Source: Anthopleura xanthogrammica (taxonomy: Eukaryota; Cnidaria; Anthozoa; Actiniaria; Actiniidae). From it: a stretch of 64,000 bases of DNA. Shown piece by piece: positions 62,544 to 64,000 of the stretch (the stretch's first letter is position 1; the number at the start of each line of letters is the position of its first letter). A program made the translations under genes and the position numbers. Location: assembly GCA_964019055.1 (NCBI GenBank), contig OZ025209.1, forward strand, positions 1,368,197 to 1,432,196, in the 5' to 3' direction. A model generated the notes under the pieces. The model did not search any database. It was not told the DNA's origin and saw nothing but the letters and a program-made list of their open reading frames with translations.

Positions 62544-63271
62544 GTTAACAATCTATAATATCATCTTTCACTTTAACCAACTGCACGTACTCTAAATGTT
62601 GGACCTTGGGTACCAAAATGCGGATGTTTGGGGCCTGTTGGAATGGGGGGGAGGTTGCTGAGAAGAATGTCAACTACAAGAATGAAGTTTCAGACATTGC
62701 TTATATCCCTAATTTGCTTTTTTGTAATTTGTTTTTTTTATATGACAACCTTATTGCAATTAGGTGTATATTAAAAGGTTATTAGTATATGCCCTGGGAT
62801 TTCAAATTGTTATTTGTCTTGGGCGGAAGGACATGAGGGCTCCATGGCACGACCATGTCAGCCTGGACCTAGGTATTACCATGGCAACCACGCAGGACCT
62901 TCTAAGACTGATTTAATCCAGGGTTAAAGCAGTAATCTAGCTTACCCCAAACGTCAAAACTTAATGATTTCATAACTATCATCGTACAAATGCCTTTCAA
63001 GGTTAGTGTGTTATGATGTGTCACAAAATTACTGAATATATATTTAGGAGTACCTTCGAATTCATCACAGTTAAGGTTTGAAGCTAATGTAACTTGTCGA
63101 TACGTAGCTTATGTTACATGTTTTTCCCTTAGAAAATCCCCAATCGACATGACGCATGCAAGTCATAACAGCATGTAAGCAATCTTATCGGCAACTGAAA
63201 ACATACCATTCATATTTGGAATACCAAGATTGCATGACGCGCGTGACAGCATTGCGTGATCCACCATGATA

Positions 63272-63315
63272 TGACGTCAAACGTTACCGGACACGTACGC
63301 AGAGCCCTATATCTA
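63272..63315 (+). promoter_or_regulatory. CRE followed by a TATA-like sequence
   Basis: Perfect TGACGTCA at 63,272-63,279, then CCCTATATCTAG at about 63,305. It could mark a plus-strand promoter leading out of the window. Support is motif-only. Confidence 0.2.
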
Positions 63316-64000
63316 GCCTTGGGCAATCGGTGTAGAAGTCTGAGATTTTTAGCTTAAGTAAAGTGAGCTTAATTTCAAATTTTCCTTGGAGGCGCAGACA
63401 GATTTTTATCAGATATCTTAAATATATCAGGATATTGCGCCACTAGCTCGCGCGAGCCCGTCTTTGGTCCGTTTTTTTCGCCAATTTACTTAATTTCACC
63501 CAGTTGGATTTATTTCTCATTTATAATTTCTGTTTTTAAGCAGCTCATGCAAATCATTTTTAACAGGAATACTTTAAAAGGTCCCTTCTCTAAAGAATAA
63601 AGTGAAATTTTATTCCAATTCGAAGTTCCGTGACCTTAAGGATTCTGTGATCGCTGCCGACGGGAAGAAGAACATATTAATATCTTTTTAGAACGTCTAT
63701 TTTTAATGTAACAGCAAGCGATTTCTTCATTTCAGACAAAATATAAACATCTATTCAAGTCGCAAACTGCAAATTTTAGTACTAAATATTTCGCCCCGGA
63801 CATCTTTTTTAAAAAGGGCGCGTGCAAATAGAAGGGGGGGGGGGGGGGGAACCCAGCCTTTTTCTGCGCTTTGTGCTAAAATACGAGTTTCATTTCCCCT
63901 TAATATAACTTAGACTATTATTTTTGAGTTCATGCATCTGTTTATAATCAAGACTCGAATACTTTACTTTATTTATATTTTTTCGAATTTTGAAAATGAG

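Larger units (their letters stand above)
59459..64000. other. Right flank without recognised genes
   Basis: It contains the hAT-like element at 60,875, foldback elements at 61,665 and 62,415, a CRE with a TATA-like sequence at 63,272-63,315, and a G tract at 63,834. No coding homology seen on either strand. Confidence 0.55.

Overview
The window is animal nuclear DNA, AT-rich and dense in introns and short transposons. Split genes with GT-AG introns, a full Rho kinase, an mRNA-export WD40 protein and visinin-like calcium sensors make it metazoan beyond reasonable doubt. One ROCK gene whose sequence lies between vertebrate ROCK1 and ROCK2, together with many small foldback elements, points to a non-vertebrate. 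An anthozoan cnidarian (coral or sea anemone) is my best guess, but that is inference, not proof.

Layout. All recognisable genes are on the minus strand. (1) 2,206-27,203: a complete Rho-associated kinase (ROCK), rebuilt as 44 coding exons and about 1,350 residues: N-terminal cap, AGC kinase, C-tail, long coiled coil, Rho-binding region, and PH domain split by a C1 zinc finger. Every exon junction was phased by hand. All agree except one, where a surplus base in exon 34 breaks the frame. (2) 30,005-36,486: a complete Rae1/Gle2 homologue, 10 exons, 375 residues. (3) 38,579-39,160 and 41,635-42,216: two tandem neurocalcin/hippocalcin-like sensors of 193 residues, each with the coding region in one exon. 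They share a 251-bp tract that is identical at every base, a sign of gene conversion. (4) 42,217-64,000: about 22 kb in which I recognise no protein gene, only repeats, microsatellites and a few promoter-like islands, the best at 58,340-58,520.

Introns and spacers hold at least a dozen short inverted-repeat (MITE-like) elements. Two have G/C-tract ends and perfect 8-bp target-site duplications, the hallmark of hAT-type insertion. Several families occur more than once in the window. Low-complexity arrays include a 667-bp pentanucleotide tract that switches sharply from TTTCC to TTTAC units, a roughly 500-bp GAAA/GGAA purine tract, a 78-bp minisatellite inside ROCK, and ATT, CAT and GAAT runs.

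Functionally the genes are unrelated neighbours: cytoskeletal contractility (ROCK), mRNA export and spindle function (Rae1) and neuronal-type calcium sensing (the paired NCS genes). I found no clearly new gene system. The most notable observations are the ROCK frame break, the gene-conversion tract, the TSD-flanked G-tract elements and the two-phase pentanucleotide array.
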